DNA of 64,000 nucleotides from an uncultured Verrucomicrobiota bacterium (GCA_903848465.1 CAINGK010000173.1:1-64000); one strand, 5' to 3'. Positions 9,422 to 19,582 are shown, counted from the stretch's first letter. Translations and numbers: made by a program. The notes: a model not told the origin generated them from the sequence alone.

Positions 9422-10342
9422 ATGCTTCCGTTTCTCCTCCGCCGCGCCCTCAGCAGCGTGATCGTGATCTTCTGCGTGATCTCGATCACGTTCGTGCTTG
9501 CACGGATCACGAAAGGCGGGCCGTTTGACAAGGAGAAGGAACCGCCGCCGCACATCAAGGAGGCTCTGCTCACGCGCTACAAGCTCAACGGTACGGTGTG
9601 GGACCAATACACCGCCTACGTCGGCTCGCTGGTGCGGTTTGATCTCGGATTGTCCACACGCTACCGCGACTGGCGGGTCGCGGAACTGCTGCAGCAAAAG
9701 ATGCCGAATTCGTTCGCGCTGGGATCGCTGGCCTTTGTGATCGCGAGCTGCGCGGGTGTGGTGCTGGGCAGTCTCGCTGCAATGAAGAAAGACACCTGGA
9801 TCGACCGCACGGCGATGTTTGGCGCGCTGCTGTCCATCTCGATTCCGTCCTTCATCAGTGGGCCGTTCCTGATCGCCATCTTTGCGCTCTGGCTCGGCTG
9901 GCTGCCGGTGGGCGGCTGGGGCACGGTGTCGCAGATGATCCTGCCCGCGCTCTGTCTCGCGGCACCTTACATCGCCTACGTCGCGCGTTTGATGCGCAAC
10001 AGCCTGCTGGATGTGCTGAAGAGCGACTTCCTGCGCACCGCACGCGCCAAAGGGCTCACGGAAACGCAGGCCGTGGTCAGGCATGCTGTCAAAGTGGCCA
10101 TCCTGCCCGTGGTCACCTTCCTCGGGCCGCTGGCGGCGCATCTGCTCACGGGTTCGATGATCGTCGAGAGCGTCTTCAACATCTCCGGGGCCGGCATGAT
10201 CTTCGTGAACTCGATTCAGAATCGCGATGTCTTCCTGCTCGGCGGAGCGGTCATTGTGTACTGCGTGCTGCTCGTGCTCTTCAACCTGTTCGTGGACGTG
10301 CTCTACACGCTGCTGGACAAACGCATCAAACTTTATGCCTGA
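9422..10342 (+). CDS. ABC transporter permease, DppB/OppB type
   Basis: 306 aa; RRALSSVIVIFCVISITFVLARI and conserved EAA-type loop DFLRTARAKGLTETQAVVRHAVK. Confidence 0.88.
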   Translation: MLPFLLRRALSSVIVIFCVISITFVLARITKGGPFDKEKEPPPHIKEALLTRYKLNGTVWDQYTAYVGSLVRFDLGLSTRYRDWRVAELLQQKMPNSFALGSLAFVIASCAGVVLGSLAAMKKDTWIDRTAMFGALLSISIPSFISGPFLIAIFALWLGWLPVGGWGTVSQMILPALCLAAPYIAYVARLMRNSLLDVLKSDFLRTARAKGLTETQAVVRHAVKVAILPVVTFLGPLAAHLLTGSMIVESVFNISGAGMIFVNSIQNRDVFLLGGAVIVYCVLLVLFNLFVDVLYTLLDKRIKLYA

Positions 10343-11321
10343 GGCCGCCGCTCCAGCATCCATCGCAAGGCCAGACGGCTGGCAGATACTGAAGCGCAAT
10401 CGTGCGGCGCTCATCGCTCTCGGGTTTCTGGTGGGCTTATCGCTCATCGCCATCGTGGTGCCGGTGCTGCTACCAGCGGAGCTGAAGGTCACCAGCAGCG
10501 CCTCGTTTGTACCGCCCATGCAGCATGCGGTGGAAACCCATGCCACCCATCTCCTCGGCACGGATGTGAACGGGCAGGACATGCTTTATCGCCTGCTGTC
10601 CGGCGCGCGTGTTTCCCTCGGCGTGGGCTTGGTCGGTGCGCTCATCAGCCTCGGCATCGGCACACTTTATGGCATGATCAGCGGCTATGCAGGCGGTCGG
10701 ATTGATGGCGTGATGATGCGCACGATTGAGGTGCTGCAGTCGGTGCCGCGCATCCTGTTCATCATGATCCTCATCGCCGCGCTCGATGATTACGTGAAGG
10801 AATGGATCGACGGCTGGCGACTCGCCGCGCAGGCGCGCAACTGGGCAGACCTGGCTAAAACCATCAGCGATGTGAAGGCCTACTCGAAGGTGCTGGTGAT
10901 GATCGTGTCGCTAGGGCTTGTGGAATGGCTCACGATGGCGCGTATCGTGCGTGGCCAGGTGCTCGTGCTGCGGGAGATGACCTTCGTCACCGCCGCGCGC
11001 GCGATGGGCCAGAGCCCGTGGGGCGTGCTGCGTCGGCATCTGCTGCCCAACCTGAGCACCATCATCCTCACCTACCTCACGCTCACGATTCCTGCGGTCA
11101 TTCTCGATGAGTCCTTCCTGAGCTTCCTGGGACTCGGCATCGAAGATCCCGCCGCAAGCTGGGGCTCGCTACTCAAGGACGGCGCACAGGTCATCAACCC
11201 GCTCGAAAGCAAATGGTGGCTGCTGGTATTTCCCGCGTTACTCATGGCCACCAGCCTCCTCGCCCTCAACTTCCTCGGTGATGGCTTGCGCGATGCGTTT
11301 GATCCCAAGAGCGGGGAGTAG
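10335..11321 (+). CDS. ABC transporter permease, DppC/OppC type
   Basis: Start ATG 10335 overlaps the upstream stop (ATGCCTGA); GTDVNGQDMLYRLLSGARVSLGVGLV and AARAMGQSPWGVLRRHLLPN. Confidence 0.88.
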   Translation: MPEAAAPASIARPDGWQILKRNRAALIALGFLVGLSLIAIVVPVLLPAELKVTSSASFVPPMQHAVETHATHLLGTDVNGQDMLYRLLSGARVSLGVGLVGALISLGIGTLYGMISGYAGGRIDGVMMRTIEVLQSVPRILFIMILIAALDDYVKEWIDGWRLAAQARNWADLAKTISDVKAYSKVLVMIVSLGLVEWLTMARIVRGQVLVLREMTFVTAARAMGQSPWGVLRRHLLPNLSTIILTYLTLTIPAVILDESFLSFLGLGIEDPAASWGSLLKDGAQVINPLESKWWLLVFPALLMATSLLALNFLGDGLRDAFDPKSGE

Positions 11322-11348
11322 TTTGTAATGCCGAATGGAGATTGAGGA

Positions 11349-11915
11349 TCAAGTTTCGTCCTTGTCCTCGTTCTCCTCATCGGCGAGCTCCTGATCCAGG
11401 GACTTTTCCAACTGTTCCAAGTAAGCGTCCATGTCGGCCTCGTTGATCGCTTGCTGAGCGGCGTGTTCGTCGGGATCAATAACCCAGAGATGCTCCGAAA
11501 TAGTGATCTGGAAGTCGGTGGTCTGCACCACCACGCGGCCGTTGTAGTCGCTGAACCATTCCAGATAGAGCGCATTTTTCATCTCCCAGGGGACTTCATG
11601 CAGCCGCTCCTCTTTGAGGGCCTGCATCCACTCTTCGTCAGGCACCGTGAACTTCTTCACCTTCTGCGAGGCCGTGATGTCTCCCACCGAACCCGATTGC
11701 TTCAGGCGCAGACCTTCATCATATTCCGGCTGCGGCACGGGGTTGGGATTCACAAAGGTCAGCTTCGTCCCGGCGACATCCGGCCAGGCATCGCCACTCA
11801 AGTCGAGAACCATGGGCTGCTCGCGCCCCAGCAGCCAGATGCTGCCGATCACGCGGCCTCTGATGGTGTTGTCGATTTCACCGTGGGTGATGCATTTGTC
11901 GGGTCGCCAGGCCAT
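11349..11915 (-). CDS. Conserved hypothetical protein with acidic C-terminus
   Basis: ORF 11349..11957; internal start MAWRPDKCITHGEIDNTIRG preferred; convergent with the permease gene. Confidence 0.55.
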   Translation of the reverse strand: MAWRPDKCITHGEIDNTIRGRVIGSIWLLGREQPMVLDLSGDAWPDVAGTKLTFVNPNPVPQPEYDEGLRLKQSGSVGDITASQKVKKFTVPDEEWMQALKEERLHEVPWEMKNALYLEWFSDYNGRVVVQTTDFQITISEHLWVIDPDEHAAQQAINEADMDAYLEQLEKSLDQELADEENEDKDET

Positions 11916-12037
11916 GGGGAGAAGGAGGAGAGTCAAATGCTGCAGACTGCAACTCAAGATTCAGTCACGTGAAGGTTTGAGGTCATCCAGCATTTAGGAG
12001 ATGGGAGGGGCCTCCGCATGCCTGGCCCTCGGGTTCA

Positions 12038-12301
12038 TCACGGAGCTTCAGTCTTTCCGGGTTGAATCGAAAGCCAGCGCATCGCCTGCCGGACCAGCCG
12101 GTCTTCGACACAGGGATCTGCTGCTACAGTGCGCGCCACATGGCACCACTTCCTGCGCTGTTTCAGTCTCCGGCTCACCAGCACACGGGCCACCAAGCGT
12201 GCCAGTCGCTGGGGTGTGTCCAACCCGCCTGCCGCTGAAATTCGCTGCAGCCGCTCCAAGACCTGGGCGGCGTCAGAATTCATAGCGAGCTGTGTTTGCA
12301 C
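12038..12301 (-). CDS. Small hypothetical protein
   Basis: 87 aa ORF in an otherwise empty interval; no recognised motif. Confidence 0.25.
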   Translation of the reverse strand: MQTQLAMNSDAAQVLERLQRISAAGGLDTPQRLARLVARVLVSRRLKQRRKWCHVARTVAADPCVEDRLVRQAMRWLSIQPGKTEAP

Positions 12302-12404
12302 CGAGATCAGTAGCCGCTGAAACCGTAGGCATCAAGCGTGACGAGGGCCGGACAGCGCCGACTCCGCCTCTCGACAAAATCCGCCTTTCAGGTAGAATCA
12401 CCGC

Positions 12405-12680
12405 ATGACAGCCACTGTTGAACGCATCAAACAGGAGATTCGTAATCTGGCCCCAGATGAGGTGGATCAACTGCTGCGTGATTTGCAGAATGAATACACC
12501 ATGCCTTCTCCTGACGGGGATGACGAAGCCTCCATCGAGGCTGAGTGGGATGCGGAGATAGACCGCCGGGTGCAGGAGATTGAAGACGGCAAGGTGGAGC
12601 TGATTTCTGGGGAGGAATTTGAACGTCATGTGGACCAGCTTTTTGCCCAAAGAGGCCTCACTCGCACTCGTCGTGCATGA
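12405..12680 (+). CDS. Putative addiction-module antitoxin
   Basis: 91 aa acidic protein resembling the putative addiction module component family; overlaps the downstream toxin by 4 bp (ATGA). Confidence 0.7.
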   Translation: MTATVERIKQEIRNLAPDEVDQLLRDLQNEYTMPSPDGDDEASIEAEWDAEIDRRVQEIEDGKVELISGEEFERHVDQLFAQRGLTRTRRA

Positions 12681-12997
12681 CCGCTTACAATGTCCATCCC
12701 GCAGCGCGTGAAGAATTCGACGCAGCCTTCGACCACTATGTGCGCATTGATCCCGAGCTGGCGGATGATTTCGATGCCACCTTCTTTCGTTGTCTGGGTG
12801 TGATCATTAGCAGCCCGCTGCTGTTCAACATCCGTCGCATCTCCGTGCGCCGAGTGAATCTGAAGCCTCGATTCAGCGAGTATTACATCGCCTACATGAT
12901 TTGGCAGGAGAAGGTCGTGATCCTCGCCATAGCTCATGCCAAACGTCGCCCCTACTACTGGCGCAAGCGCATTGGCGAGGCGAAAGAGATGTTCTGA
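12677..12997 (+). CDS. RelE/ParE-type toxin
   Basis: 106 aa; YNVHPAAREEFDAAFDHY...FRCLGVIISSPLLF and C-terminal VVILAIAHAKRRPYYWRKR typical of ParE/RelE toxins. Confidence 0.85.
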   Translation: MTAYNVHPAAREEFDAAFDHYVRIDPELADDFDATFFRCLGVIISSPLLFNIRRISVRRVNLKPRFSEYYIAYMIWQEKVVILAIAHAKRRPYYWRKRIGEAKEMF

Positions 12998-13032
12998 ATG
13001 AGGGCTGTGAGATTTGAAGATCGGGAGTGGCC

Positions 13033-15837
13033 TTAATGCGCCTGCAACCAGTTCAAGCCCGTCCCTGCTTCGACTTCCACTGGCACGCCTTTGAGGGGGA
13101 GCGCGTTTTTCATCGCATCTAGGATGATGGTGCGTGCTTGTTCGACTTCACTCTCGGGCATTTCGAAGAGCAGTTCGTCGTGAACCTGGAGGAGCATGCG
13201 GGTTTGCAGGCCTGCTTTGGTCAGGGCGGCATCGACGTGGATCATGGCGAGCTTGATCATGTCGGCGGCGGTGCCCTGGATGGGGGTGTTCATGGCGACG
13301 CGTTCGGCCTGGCCGCGGATGGTGGCGTTGGCGCTGGTGAGATCGCGGATGGCGCGGCGGCGGCCGGTGAGGGTTTCGACGTAGCCGCATTGCTTGGCAT
13401 CTTCGACGATCTTCTCCATGAAGCGCTTCACGCCGGGGAACTGCTTGAAGTAGTTGTCGATGATGGTGGCGGCCTCGCCGCGTGGAATGCCGAGACGCTG
13501 GCTCAGGCCAAAGGCGGAGATGCCGTAGATGATGCCGAAGTTGACCATCTTGGCAGTGCGGCGCATCTCGGGCAGTACGCCGTCGAGTTCCACGCCATAG
13601 ACGCGCGCGGCCGTGGCTTGATGGATGTCGAGACCGTTGGCAAAGGCTTCGATCATGGCCTGGTCACCACTGAGCGCTGCCATGACGCGGAGTTCGATCT
13701 GGGAGTAGTCGGCGCTCATTAGCACCCAGCCGTCAAAGCCTGGCACGAAGGCTTTGCGAATCTCGCGACCGAGATCGCTGCGGATGGGGATGTTTTGCAG
13801 GTTGGGATTGCTGCTCGCCATGCGCCCGGTCGCGGCCATGAGCTGGTGAAACGTGGTATGAATGCGGCCCGTGACGCGTGAAACGGCATGCGGCAGCGCT
13901 TCGACGTAGGTGTTGTTGAGCTTGGTGACTTCGCGGTAGTCGAGGATGTCGTGAATGATCGGGTGCAGGCCCATGAGGGACTGCAGCACCTGCTCGTTCG
14001 TTTGATACTGGCCGGTGGCGGTCTTCTTTGGTTTCTCGATGAGCTTGAGGCGATCAAACAGCACTTCACCGAGCTGCTTAGGGCTGTTGAGGTTGAAGGG
14101 CCCGCCGGCGTTTTCCTGGATGCGCTTTTGCAGTTCGGCGGCTTTCTTGTCGAGTTCGACGCCGTATTCGCGCAACGCCTGCACGTCGATCTTCACGCCA
14201 AAATTTTCCATCTTGGTAAGGACGGGCAGCAAGGGGCATTCAACGACGTCGAAGACGTACTGCTGCTCCTTCAATTCGAGGCGCATCTTGGCGGCGAGCT
14301 GCCAGGTCACATCCGCGTCTTCGGCTGCATAGTCGGCCACCTTGCGGGCATCTTCTGCCGCGACATCGGCCATGGTGGACTGGCTAAAGAGATCGTCTTT
14401 CTGCGTGCCAATGAGCGCTGTGATCGGCACAGGGGTGTAGTGCAGATACGATTCCGCGAGGTAATCCATGCCATGGCGCTGATCGGGATCGATGAGCGAA
14501 TGCGCGAGCATGGAATCGAAATAGGGGCCAGCCACTTCGACGCCATGCGCGAGCAGCACACTGAGGTCGAACTTGAGGTTGTGGCCGATCTTCTCGACTC
14601 CTGCGCCGATGAAGAGGGCGCGAAATTCTTCGAGCACCGCCTTTGCGGCTGCCTTCTCGCGTGGGAAGAGCACGAACCAGCCTGCATGTGCCTGCCATGA
14701 AAAGGCGATGCCGACGATCTGCGTATCGCGTGGGTCCAGCCCGGTGGTTTCGAGGTCGAAGCAGAAGGACTTCAGCGGGGTGAGCTGTGCGATGAGTTGC
14801 TGGCGCTCCTCGGCGCTTTGCACGAGATGATACTCGTGCGGAACGTCGGCGATGGTGCGGAGCTTCGCAATTGCAGGCGCGGCAAAGAGATCCTCTGCGG
14901 CTGGCGCAGCTTCGGTTGAGGCGCTGTCAGCCTGCTCCAGTTTGCGGCTGCGACCAGCTTTGAACTCATCACCATAAACACGACGGCCAAGGGCATTGAA
15001 TTCGAACTCGGTGAAGAAGGCTTTCAGCGCTTCATCGTTGTGCGGCTTGAGGATGAGATCAGCCACCTGCGCGTCATAGGGCGCATCCACGAAGATGGTG
15101 GCGAGCTTCTTGGAGAGCAGTGCATCCGCCGTGCTGGCTTCCAGTTTTTCCTTCTGCTTGCCTTTGAGCTGGGCGGTGTTGGCAATGAGGTTTTCAACGC
15201 TGCCAAACTGCTGGATGAGCGCGGTGGCGGTTTTTTCGCCGAAGCCTTTCACACCGGGGATGTTATCGACGGCGTCACCCATGAGAGCGAGGATGTCGAT
15301 GACCTGCTCCGGGCGCTCGATGCCCCAGCGCTCGCAGATTTCCTTCACGCCAAGGATTTCCACATCCGCACCGGAGCGTCCCGGTTTGTAGATTTTGACG
15401 TGGTCGGAGACAAGTTGGCCGAAGTCCTTGTCCGGGGTGACCATGAAGGTTTCGATGCCTTCCTTCTCCGCGCGTTTGGCCATGATGCCGATGATGTCGT
15501 CGGCCTCGTAGCCGTCGCGTACGAGGATCGGCACGTTCATGGCCTCCATGAGGCGCTTGATCTGCGGGATGGCCATGCTGATGTCCTCTGGCATCTCCTC
15601 GCGCTGGGCCTTGTAAGCGGGGAACATCTCATGGCGTGGCGTGGGCGCAGAGGTGTCCAAGGCCACCGCGAGATGCGTGGGCTGCTGGTTTTTGAGGATG
15701 TCGAGCAGCGTGTTGGCAAAGCCGTAGAGCGCGGACGTGTTCACGCCATCGCTGGTGCGGATGGGGGCTTTGATGAAGGCAAAGTGCGCGCGGTAAAGCA
15801 GTGCGAAGCCGTCGAGGAGGAAGAGGCGTTGGGACAT
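13033..15837 (-). CDS. polA: DNA polymerase I
   Basis: 5'-3' exonuclease N-terminus (MSQRLFLLDGFALLYRAHFAF), 3'-5' exonuclease motifs (FDLETTGLD, NLKFD, YAAEDAD), polymerase motifs (SADYSQIELRVMA, QVHDELLFE). The ORF extends to 15963 but the extension is repeat-derived. Confidence 0.97.
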   Translation of the reverse strand: MSQRLFLLDGFALLYRAHFAFIKAPIRTSDGVNTSALYGFANTLLDILKNQQPTHLAVALDTSAPTPRHEMFPAYKAQREEMPEDISMAIPQIKRLMEAMNVPILVRDGYEADDIIGIMAKRAEKEGIETFMVTPDKDFGQLVSDHVKIYKPGRSGADVEILGVKEICERWGIERPEQVIDILALMGDAVDNIPGVKGFGEKTATALIQQFGSVENLIANTAQLKGKQKEKLEASTADALLSKKLATIFVDAPYDAQVADLILKPHNDEALKAFFTEFEFNALGRRVYGDEFKAGRSRKLEQADSASTEAAPAAEDLFAAPAIAKLRTIADVPHEYHLVQSAEERQQLIAQLTPLKSFCFDLETTGLDPRDTQIVGIAFSWQAHAGWFVLFPREKAAAKAVLEEFRALFIGAGVEKIGHNLKFDLSVLLAHGVEVAGPYFDSMLAHSLIDPDQRHGMDYLAESYLHYTPVPITALIGTQKDDLFSQSTMADVAAEDARKVADYAAEDADVTWQLAAKMRLELKEQQYVFDVVECPLLPVLTKMENFGVKIDVQALREYGVELDKKAAELQKRIQENAGGPFNLNSPKQLGEVLFDRLKLIEKPKKTATGQYQTNEQVLQSLMGLHPIIHDILDYREVTKLNNTYVEALPHAVSRVTGRIHTTFHQLMAATGRMASSNPNLQNIPIRSDLGREIRKAFVPGFDGWVLMSADYSQIELRVMAALSGDQAMIEAFANGLDIHQATAARVYGVELDGVLPEMRRTAKMVNFGIIYGISAFGLSQRLGIPRGEAATIIDNYFKQFPGVKRFMEKIVEDAKQCGYVETLTGRRRAIRDLTSANATIRGQAERVAMNTPIQGTAADMIKLAMIHVDAALTKAGLQTRMLLQVHDELLFEMPESEVEQARTIILDAMKNALPLKGVPVEVEAGTGLNWLQAH

Positions 15838-15892
15838 TGGCGGAGAGTCTAGGCAGACAGGGGAGGGGCGCAAATGGTGGTCTGAGGGCGTG

Positions 15893-15978
15893 GCGCGAAT
15901 GACGAATGACGAATGAATTCCGAAGCGCGAATGGTTGGATGTCAGCCATTCGTCATTTCGCATTCTGCATTCGTCATT
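15893..15978. repeat. ATTCGTCATT-type repeat cluster in inverted arrangement
   Basis: gcgaatgacgaatgacgaatgaattc ... ccattcgtcatttcgcattctgcattcgtcattttt between polA and the antiporter gene. Confidence 0.8.
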
Positions 15979-15980
15979 TT

Positions 15981-17678
15981 TCAGGCCCCCTGCAACGTGA
16001 TCGCCGCATCCTCCATGGCGCGGCTGGCCTCGGTTTCATCATTGACCACCTGGGTGGCTCCGAGGCGCTTGAGGCGTTCCACATCGGAGCTGAAGCGCGC
16101 GCGGGCGAGGACGGCGATGTCGGGGCGGTGCTCGCGGATGATGGCGAGAGACTGGGCGTTGACCGTGGCGTCGGGGAAGGTGAGTGCGACCATGCGCGCG
16201 TGCTTCAACTGGGTGAGTTCCCAGGTTTCCTCGTGGCTGGCATCGGCAAAGAGCACGGCTTGGCCCTGGCGCTTGAGTTTCTGCACGGTTTCGGCGTTCA
16301 GCTCGACCACCAGTGTGAGCACGCCAGAATCAAGCAGGGCTTTGTTGAGCTTTTCACCCACCGGGCCATGGCCGCAGATGATGGCGTGACCGGTGAGGCC
16401 GCTGATGCGCTGGCGCAGATTGCCGACATCGGTTTTCACGGGCTTGCCACGGCCCCAGCCGCGTTTCACCAGCCAGTCACCGAGGGGCGTGCCGAACTTC
16501 AGCAGGGCAGGCAGCAGCCCCATGGAAAGCGCACAGGCAGCGAGGAGGGTCTGCTGGGTGTCATGGCTCCAAAGCCGGGCGCTACCTGCGTTTTGGAGCA
16601 GCACGAGCGAAAACTCCCCTGCGCTGCACAGGCCGATGCCCGCCATGAGTGCCTGTTTATGAGCGAGCCCGAGTCGGCGCGCAATGAGGGTGATGATGCC
16701 TGCTTTGACGAGCATGAGCGCCGCCGTGAGCAGGCAGATGGGCAGCCACAAAACCATGGCGGCCTTCACGTCAATCATGAGGCCGACAGAAACAAAGAAC
16801 AGCGTGAGGAAGAGATCCTTCAGTGGCATCACATCCGCCAAGATGCGGTGCTTGAAGATGGATTCACTGACGGCGAGTCCGGCGACAAACGCGCCGAGGG
16901 CCAGCCCGAGTCCCAGCAAGCCGCCGACAAAGGCCAGCCCCACACAACTGCCGATGACCGAGAGCGTGAAGAGTTCGCGGCTGCGGGTGCGCGTCACCGC
17001 ATTCAGCAGCCATGGAATGACCCACCGCGCGGCCACGCCCGCCAGAATCACAAAGGCACCGCCGCGCAATGCCAGTGAGCCAAGCCGTGGCATGAGTGCC
17101 GTGGCCGCGCCCTCATGCGGCAGGAGCAGCGGCAGGAACAGGAAGAAGACGATGATGAAGAGATCCTGAAAAATCGCCACGGCCAGCGCCATGCGCGCAC
17201 CGGGGCTGGCTTCGAGGCCAAGGTCTTGAAAGCTCTTCAAACTGACCGCCGTGGAACTCATGGCGAGAGCGACAGACAGCAGGACGGCACCCTGCCAGGA
17301 TGAAGAATGCAGCAGGGTCGAAACGACTGCGACCACCACCATGCAGAGCACCATTTGCCAACCACCACCGACGAAGGCCAGCCGCCGCAAGAAGCGCAGC
17401 TCACCGAGCGAGAACTCCAAGCCCAGCGTGAACATGAGCAGCACGACGCCGAACTCCGCCATCTGCGATACCTGCACATGCGACTCGCCACCGCCCAGCA
17501 GGGCGAGGACGCCAGAGTTGGCGATCAGCACGCCGCAGATAAAATAGCCCGCGAGCATCGACTGCCGCAAGTGGAGCAGCAGCAACGAAACCAGCACCAC
17601 CCCCGCGAGCATCAGCGCCAGCAAAGCAAACAACGGCGGAATGCCCTCCGCTGCTGCCATGATAGGCAACGGGGTCAT
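15981..17678 (-). CDS. Monovalent cation:proton antiporter (CPA2/KefB-like) with TrkA-N domain
   Basis: 565 aa; multi-pass Na+/H+ exchanger domain and C-terminal GHAIICGHGPVGEKLNKALLDSG nucleotide-binding fold. Confidence 0.9.
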   Translation of the reverse strand: MTPLPIMAAAEGIPPLFALLALMLAGVVLVSLLLLHLRQSMLAGYFICGVLIANSGVLALLGGGESHVQVSQMAEFGVVLLMFTLGLEFSLGELRFLRRLAFVGGGWQMVLCMVVVAVVSTLLHSSSWQGAVLLSVALAMSSTAVSLKSFQDLGLEASPGARMALAVAIFQDLFIIVFFLFLPLLLPHEGAATALMPRLGSLALRGGAFVILAGVAARWVIPWLLNAVTRTRSRELFTLSVIGSCVGLAFVGGLLGLGLALGAFVAGLAVSESIFKHRILADVMPLKDLFLTLFFVSVGLMIDVKAAMVLWLPICLLTAALMLVKAGIITLIARRLGLAHKQALMAGIGLCSAGEFSLVLLQNAGSARLWSHDTQQTLLAACALSMGLLPALLKFGTPLGDWLVKRGWGRGKPVKTDVGNLRQRISGLTGHAIICGHGPVGEKLNKALLDSGVLTLVVELNAETVQKLKRQGQAVLFADASHEETWELTQLKHARMVALTFPDATVNAQSLAIIREHRPDIAVLARARFSSDVERLKRLGATQVVNDETEASRAMEDAAITLQGA

Positions 17679-19582
17679 GATTCCTCTTTGTTCTCGGTGC
17701 TGAACTGGAGATTGTATAGGTTCTGATACATCGCGTTACGGCTCAGCAGTTCGGCGTGCGTGCCACGGTCGAGGATGCATCCCTGCTCCATGACGATGAT
17801 CTGATCTGCTTCCAGAATCGTCGAAAGCCGGTGTGCAATAGCCACGACGGTTTTGCCAGCCGAGAGGTTGTGGATGGCTTCCTGAATGATCTTTTCACTC
17901 TCCGTGTCGAGCGCGGAGGTGGCCTCATCGAGTAGCAGGACCGGCGCATCACGCAAAATGGCGCGGGCGATGGAAATGCGCTGCTTCTGCCCCCCGGAGA
18001 GATTGCACCCGCCTTCACCGGCGATGGCATCGTAGCCATTGCTGATCTGCTCGATGAATTCATGCGCATGCGCTTTTTTGGCAGCGGCGATGATCTCCGC
18101 CTCGGTGGCATCGAGACGGCCATAGCGGATGTTTTCACGGATGGTGTCGTGAAACAGGAAGGTGTCCTGACTGACGATGCCAATGTTGGCGCGCAGAGAA
18201 TCTTGCGTGCAGGAGCGGATGTCCGTTCCATCCAGCAGGACCGCTCCTGCGTCAGGATCGTAAAAGCGCAGCAAGAGGGAAAAGAGCGTGCTCTTGCCTG
18301 CGCCGCTGCGACCGACGAGGGCGTAGAATTTGCCGGGGTCGAGTTGCAGGTCGATGTCTTTGACCGCAGGCATTTCTTTTTGGACGTCGTCTCTGTCGCG
18401 GTAAAAGAAGGTGATGTTTTTGAAGGTGACCGCGCCGGAGGTTCTGCCGATGACCGTAGCATCTGGAGCATCCTGAATGTCCGGCGTGCGGTTGAGGATT
18501 TCAAAGACCATGCCGGCGGCGATGGTGGTCTTTTGCAGGAAGAGCTGCACGCGGCTGAGTTCCTTCAGCGGCGGATAGATCTGCGTGAGCGCCATCACCA
18601 GCACGAAGAACTTCTCGGCGGTGATGCCGCGTTGCCAGGCATAGACCAGACCGGCGGCGATGCCAAACGAGGCCACGGTTTCGACGATGGGACCGATCAG
18701 TTCCAGCGCCTTGGCCCAGCGCACCATGTTGTGCGTCATGCTGGCGTTGGAGCGGTCAAAGCGTTGCATCTCGTATCCTTCGCGGGCATAGGACTTGACC
18801 AGACGAATACCAGCAAAGGATTCCTGCATGGACGCCATGAGGGCACGGGAGTCGTATTCTTCCTTGGCACCGACTTTGCGCACGCGTTTGCCGAGGCGAA
18901 TGATCGGGTACAGACAGGCCGGGAAAATGACTAGCGACATCAGTGTGAAGATCCAGTCGCTGGCAAAGAGCATAACCAGGATGCCGATGATCGTCACCGG
19001 ACGCTGTACCACCGTTTGAATGAGCATCATGGCATTGCGCTGCACCACGCCCGTCTGGCTGATGACGGTCTGCATCAACTCGCCAATTCTGGCGTTGTTA
19101 AAATACCCCGGCGACTGCCGCATGATGCTACCGAAGGCGTCATTACGGATCTGGTACACCACCTTGCTCGTGACCCAGGCCTGCATGTAGCTGGAGAGAT
19201 ACCCCAGGAAGCCGCGCAGGAAGATGAGCACTGGGATGAAGGCGCAGGCGATGGCGACGCCGAAGATACCCACGGGGGTGTCTGAAGCGACGCCGAGGAG
19301 TTCCGCTGGGTTGATCACGCCGAAGATCGGGAGTTCGATGACCTGACCCAGCGTGGTGGTCTTGCCGTTGAGCACGAGCGAGAAGATGAGCTGGAAGCCA
19401 ATGATCATCACGCTGGTGAACAGACCGCTGAGGATGCCCAACACGGTGCTCAGAATGAAGCGGCCACGATAGGGGACGACGTACTTCCAGATGGCCTTGA
19501 GGGTATCCATCACCACCGCACGGAGGTGCGGATCGGCGAGATTGATTTTAGCTGGGAGAGGTGGTGCAGAAGGGGCGGACAT
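17675..19582 (-). CDS. ABC transporter ATP-binding/permease, MsbA-like exporter
   Basis: 635 aa; Walker A GRSGAGKSTLFSLLLRFYDP, signature LSGGQKQRISIARAIL, Walker B VLLLDEATSALD. Confidence 0.9.
   Translation of the reverse strand: MSAPSAPPLPAKINLADPHLRAVVMDTLKAIWKYVVPYRGRFILSTVLGILSGLFTSVMIIGFQLIFSLVLNGKTTTLGQVIELPIFGVINPAELLGVASDTPVGIFGVAIACAFIPVLIFLRGFLGYLSSYMQAWVTSKVVYQIRNDAFGSIMRQSPGYFNNARIGELMQTVISQTGVVQRNAMMLIQTVVQRPVTIIGILVMLFASDWIFTLMSLVIFPACLYPIIRLGKRVRKVGAKEEYDSRALMASMQESFAGIRLVKSYAREGYEMQRFDRSNASMTHNMVRWAKALELIGPIVETVASFGIAAGLVYAWQRGITAEKFFVLVMALTQIYPPLKELSRVQLFLQKTTIAAGMVFEILNRTPDIQDAPDATVIGRTSGAVTFKNITFFYRDRDDVQKEMPAVKDIDLQLDPGKFYALVGRSGAGKSTLFSLLLRFYDPDAGAVLLDGTDIRSCTQDSLRANIGIVSQDTFLFHDTIRENIRYGRLDATEAEIIAAAKKAHAHEFIEQISNGYDAIAGEGGCNLSGGQKQRISIARAILRDAPVLLLDEATSALDTESEKIIQEAIHNLSAGKTVVAIAHRLSTILEADQIIVMEQGCILDRGTHAELLSRNAMYQNLYNLQFSTENKEES

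Noticed and set aside
9347-10582. 411-aa minus-strand ORF opposite the permease
   Set aside because: Antisense shadow of two clear permease genes.
15838-15963. 42-codon N-terminal extension of polA
   Set aside because: Derived from the intergenic ATTCGTCATT repeat (SRFGIHSSFVIR); the true start MSQRLFLLDG is at 15837.
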